Assembly (NCBI GenBank): GCA_037176845.1
Contig: JAYKXP010000162.1
Span: 1-64,000 of the forward strand
Length of the DNA stretch: 64,000 nt
Reading direction: 5' to 3'
Origin: Paramarasmius palmivorus
Lineage: Eukaryota > Basidiomycota > Agaricomycetes > Agaricales > Marasmiaceae
Part shown: piece after piece, positions 61,471 to 64,000 of the stretch
How positions within the stretch are numbered: the stretch's first letter is position 1
Layout of the letters: the number at the start of each line of letters is the position of its first letter
Notes under the pieces: generated by a model
Told to the model about the DNA's origin: nothing
Seen by the model: the letters and a program-made list of their open reading frames with translations, nothing else
Database searches by the model: none
Translations under genes and position numbers: made by a program

Positions 61471-62043
61471 CATCAGTATGTTGACAAATAGCATTCCGGC
61501 ATTTTTCGGCATTTTCAGCATTTTCGGCATTTCTACATGCTAAATGCCAAATGTCAAAATGCTCCCTTCTACGCTAAACTTGAACGACGCTTTGCAAGAT
61601 ATGATTTTACATGAATACTACAAGCCTATTGAATAAAGCCATGGGATGCGTGATATGCAAATTTGTTGACATGAAAGCCCCGAAACCTGTGAAATATGAT
61701 TATACCTAACTCGAAATCTTTTTGTGTCATTCACTTGATTACTTGGATGTTTTCCACTGTAAAAGGCTTAGGTGTGTAAGTTAAGAGTATAACTACTCGT
61801 ATCTGGGCTTCAACTTTGTTTACTTACCAGAATTCTACAGGAGGACATTGCTCAAAGGACACACAGTAGGCTACCATGCTACATTTCAGCATGTCGGCAT
61901 TTCGGGAGGCAGGACACTGCCGAAATAGTGACGTAGCATTTCGGAAAAACCGGCCTACCACGTAGCATCCGGCATTTTGGCCCAAAATGCCAACGGCATG
62001 CCATCCTAGTGCCGAAATGCCGGGTGATGTAAGGATACTGATG
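61471..62043. mobile_element. Non-autonomous repeat element rich in CGGCATTT words
   Basis: The left end CATCAGTAT is repeated inverted at the right end (ATACTGATG, 62,035-62,043). Subterminal zones hold many copies of CGGCATTT and its complement AAATGCCG (at least five in 61,493-61,540 and more in 61,875-62,030), mostly pointing inward from each end. Such subterminal motif clusters are known as transposase-binding arrays of hAT- and CACTA-like elements. No transposase is encoded. I could not find a target-site duplication, so the borders are provisional. Confidence 0.5.
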
Positions 62044-62410
62044 ACTGTGAGACTCCGGACCGCGCTTTCCTTCAAACCATCATCATCACCTTGAGCTCTA
62101 GGATACGCACGGCTGTAAAATCTAAATGTAGGCTTTCATCTGTCTTCCCAATCTTCTAACTGTCATTTTCTTGTTGAAGTACTGTGCTGCTGCTGCACTT
62201 AGTACCCCATGTCCCGGTGCCTTCGGTATATACCTCATCTTACAGAGCATTACAGAACATTGTAAGCTGGAATTATAAATTTACCTTTCAAATCTCACAA
62301 TCGTGTCGAAAACAGATAGAGAAGCATGGTAAGCATGTCTACCACCCACCGGATAACCTCCGTGCCAGACGAATATAAACCAATTCCTCAAACAACATGG
62401 ACACAACCAA
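62044..62410. other. Upstream region of the Gfo/Idh/MocA gene
   Basis: No coding frame supported. It presumably holds the promoter. Confidence 0.35.
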
Positions 62411-63623
62411 ATGTCTCCCATTAAACTCGGGTTCGTCGGTCTCTCTGCAAGTGGCTGGGCAGCTACCACTCTCGCCCAGCCTCTTTTCGAGGTACCACTC
62501 TCGTCGAAATACACCTTGACTGCGGTATCGACCACCAATCCCACATCTGCGAACACCAGTGCCGAAAAATACAGTAAACTCACATCCGGTACTGTCAAGC
62601 CTTACCACGGTTCTATTGAACAAATCGCGAACGATCCCGACGTCGACATGGTAGCCATCTCGGTGCGAACTCCCGCACATGTTGACGCTGCTCTACCAGT
62701 CCTTCAAGCAAAGAAGGACTTGTTCATCGAATGGCCTGCTGGAAGCCAGTTGGCTAGTACAATCAAGATTGCGGAAGCTGCAAAGAAGAACGGAGTTAGG
62801 ACATTAGTTGGGCTTCAAACTCGTCAAGCTACATATGTCAGAAAGGTCAGTCTTCATCCTTACCGGATTCTCTCTCCAACACTAACGTTGACATCCAGGT
62901 CAAAGAAATTCTCGATTCCGGTGTCCTGGGACGCATTCTCGCCACCTCTTTAGTACGCATTCCCATTCCCTAAAACTACCACCAACTAACAACCACACCC
63001 AGATCGTCTCCTTCTGCTATCCCGGCGCCCGAGGCCCCACCGCCTTCGAATTCTTCAACTACGCTGTAGACCCCTCCAACGGCGCTACCATGCTCGACAT
63101 CGACGGAGGTCACCTCATCGACGTTCTTCACTACCTCTTTGGTCCCATCTCGTCCGTCACAGGACATCTAACTAACCAGTATCCAACCTATCAACCCATC
63201 GATCACGTCTCCGGTAAACCCACCGGAGAAGCTAAACCCCAAACCGACATCCACCAAATCACATTCGGCGGTCAGTTTGCTAACAAGGATGGTACGGTTC
63301 TTTCTGTCAACATCCGAAATGTGTTGTCTGAACACGGTGCTGGGTTGTTCTGGGTTATTGACGGCGAGAAAGGAGCAATGAAGATCAGAGCTGACGGGAT
63401 GAAAGGACAGTCATTCATGCGAGCCCAGCCGGAGTTGTGGCTTAACGGGGAGAAGGTGGATGTTGCGACGGATACGGAAGCAGAGAGGTGTGCGAGGTAT
63501 TGGAAGAAGTTTGCTGAGGGTGCGCAAGGCGAATACGCCACGATGGAGGATGCATTGCAAGCTAAGAAGGTTGTGGATGCGATCTTCAAGAGCAACAACG
63601 AGGGCAGGAAGGTTGAATTGTGA
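62411..63623 (+). CDS. Gfo/Idh/MocA-fold protein, Gal80-like
   Basis: The N-terminal Rossmann domain starts KLGFVGLSASGWAATTLAQP and continues TAVSTTNPTSANTSAEKY, VDMVAISVRTPAHVDAALPV and DLFIEWPAGSQLASTIKIAE. After introns at about 62,847 and 62,953 come KEILDSGVLGRILATSL and the C-terminal sheet domain with MLDIDGGHLIDVLHYLFGP and LFWVIDGEKGAMKIRADGMK. It ends at 63,623, about 365 residues. GFVGLxAxxGW at the NAD site and EWPAG where enzymes of this superfamily carry the catalytic EKP Lys are the features of yeast Gal80, a non-catalytic galactose regulator. It may be a sugar-acid or sugar dehydrogenase relative without activity, or a regulator. Role inferred only. Confidence 0.85.
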
Positions 63624-64000
63624 TGGTCCCGAAGATTGGTATCCTGCTGAATCTTTCCCATTCGTTCTCAAAGTCAAAGCTCGGCTCCATTGTGCGTATC
63701 TTTCACTCTGTATATTTGCAGGTTTAGATACATACATAACAAGTATATTACATGATTGTCGTGCAACAGCAAGGCAGGTGCACGAAAGGATTGATGAGCG
63801 CTTGGCTAGTATGAATTGTTTCCTCCCGCCGTCATCGGGTCGTGATGTTGGCTGGGATGAAACTTGATGATTCTGATTATGCTGTATACTTTCATTGGCA
63901 AAGCAGTCAGACTAGTCACTTTCCTGCCCTCATTTCAACTATGGCGCTATACGCTGTGTATCAGCACACCTACCAATACTCACAAGAAACTCAATCCCAG
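63624..64000. other. Downstream region to the window edge
   Basis: No gene supported. TATACG near 63,949 and the A/C-rich run at 63,975-64,000 look like a promoter and leader of a gene beyond the edge. Confidence 0.3.

Overview
The window is nuclear DNA of a filamentous basidiomycete, most likely an Agaricomycete. Genes are dense, sit on both strands, and are cut by many 45-80 base GT-AG introns. The products are fungal: a GH131 glycoside hydrolase, a LigE/etherase-type glutathione transferase, microsomal P450s, a Zn2Cys6 protein, Pmr1-type Ca-ATPase, and families of multipass membrane proteins typical of mushrooms. All gene structures here were read by eye from frames and splice signals, so exon edges are proposals.

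Layout. 1-5,370 is gene-poor: a decayed gene copy (300-1,040), a 61-base inverted repeat enclosing a MULE-like MITE (4,344-4,850), and a dispersed repeat. 5,378-11,353 holds a seven-TM protein, a two-half family III CoA-transferase and coronin. 11,400-14,700 contains an unknown gene, a low-complexity protein with SUMO-interaction-like motifs, and a partial duplicate of the latter. 15,000-24,700 carries an F-box protein, a small hydrophilic protein, GH131, a Zn2Cys6 protein, a GST and an Old Yellow Enzyme. GH131 and GST each appear broken by one base in a homopolymer. 25,300-27,540 has an inverted copy of the dispersed repeat, a second decayed gene copy and RPL25.

The most striking region is 28,049-42,552, a large inverted duplication. 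Reading outside to inside, each arm has a cytochrome P450, a seven-TM protein and an 8-amino-7-oxononanoate (KAPA) synthase. The left arm is intact and its synthase ends in the peroxisomal signal SRL. The right-arm synthase is a pseudogene, while the right-arm P450 and membrane protein remain open. The spacer holds a PIF/Harbinger-type MITE with perfect 97-base terminal repeats, a decayed RNA polymerase III subunit (Rpc25/RPC8) and the 3' end of a POP5 gene. The intact POP5 lies just outside the right arm.

43,387-57,862 is a housekeeping block: POP5 and SBDS (divergent), PMR1, a Dal5-type transporter, the 2-oxoglutarate dehydrogenase E1, and a mitochondrial succinyl-CoA:glutarate-type CoA-transferase directly downstream of E1. 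58,500-60,060 encodes two tiny paralogous two-TM proteins. 61,471-62,043 is a repeat element rich in CGGCATTT words. 62,411-63,623 is a Gfo/Idh/MocA-fold protein with Gal80-like features.
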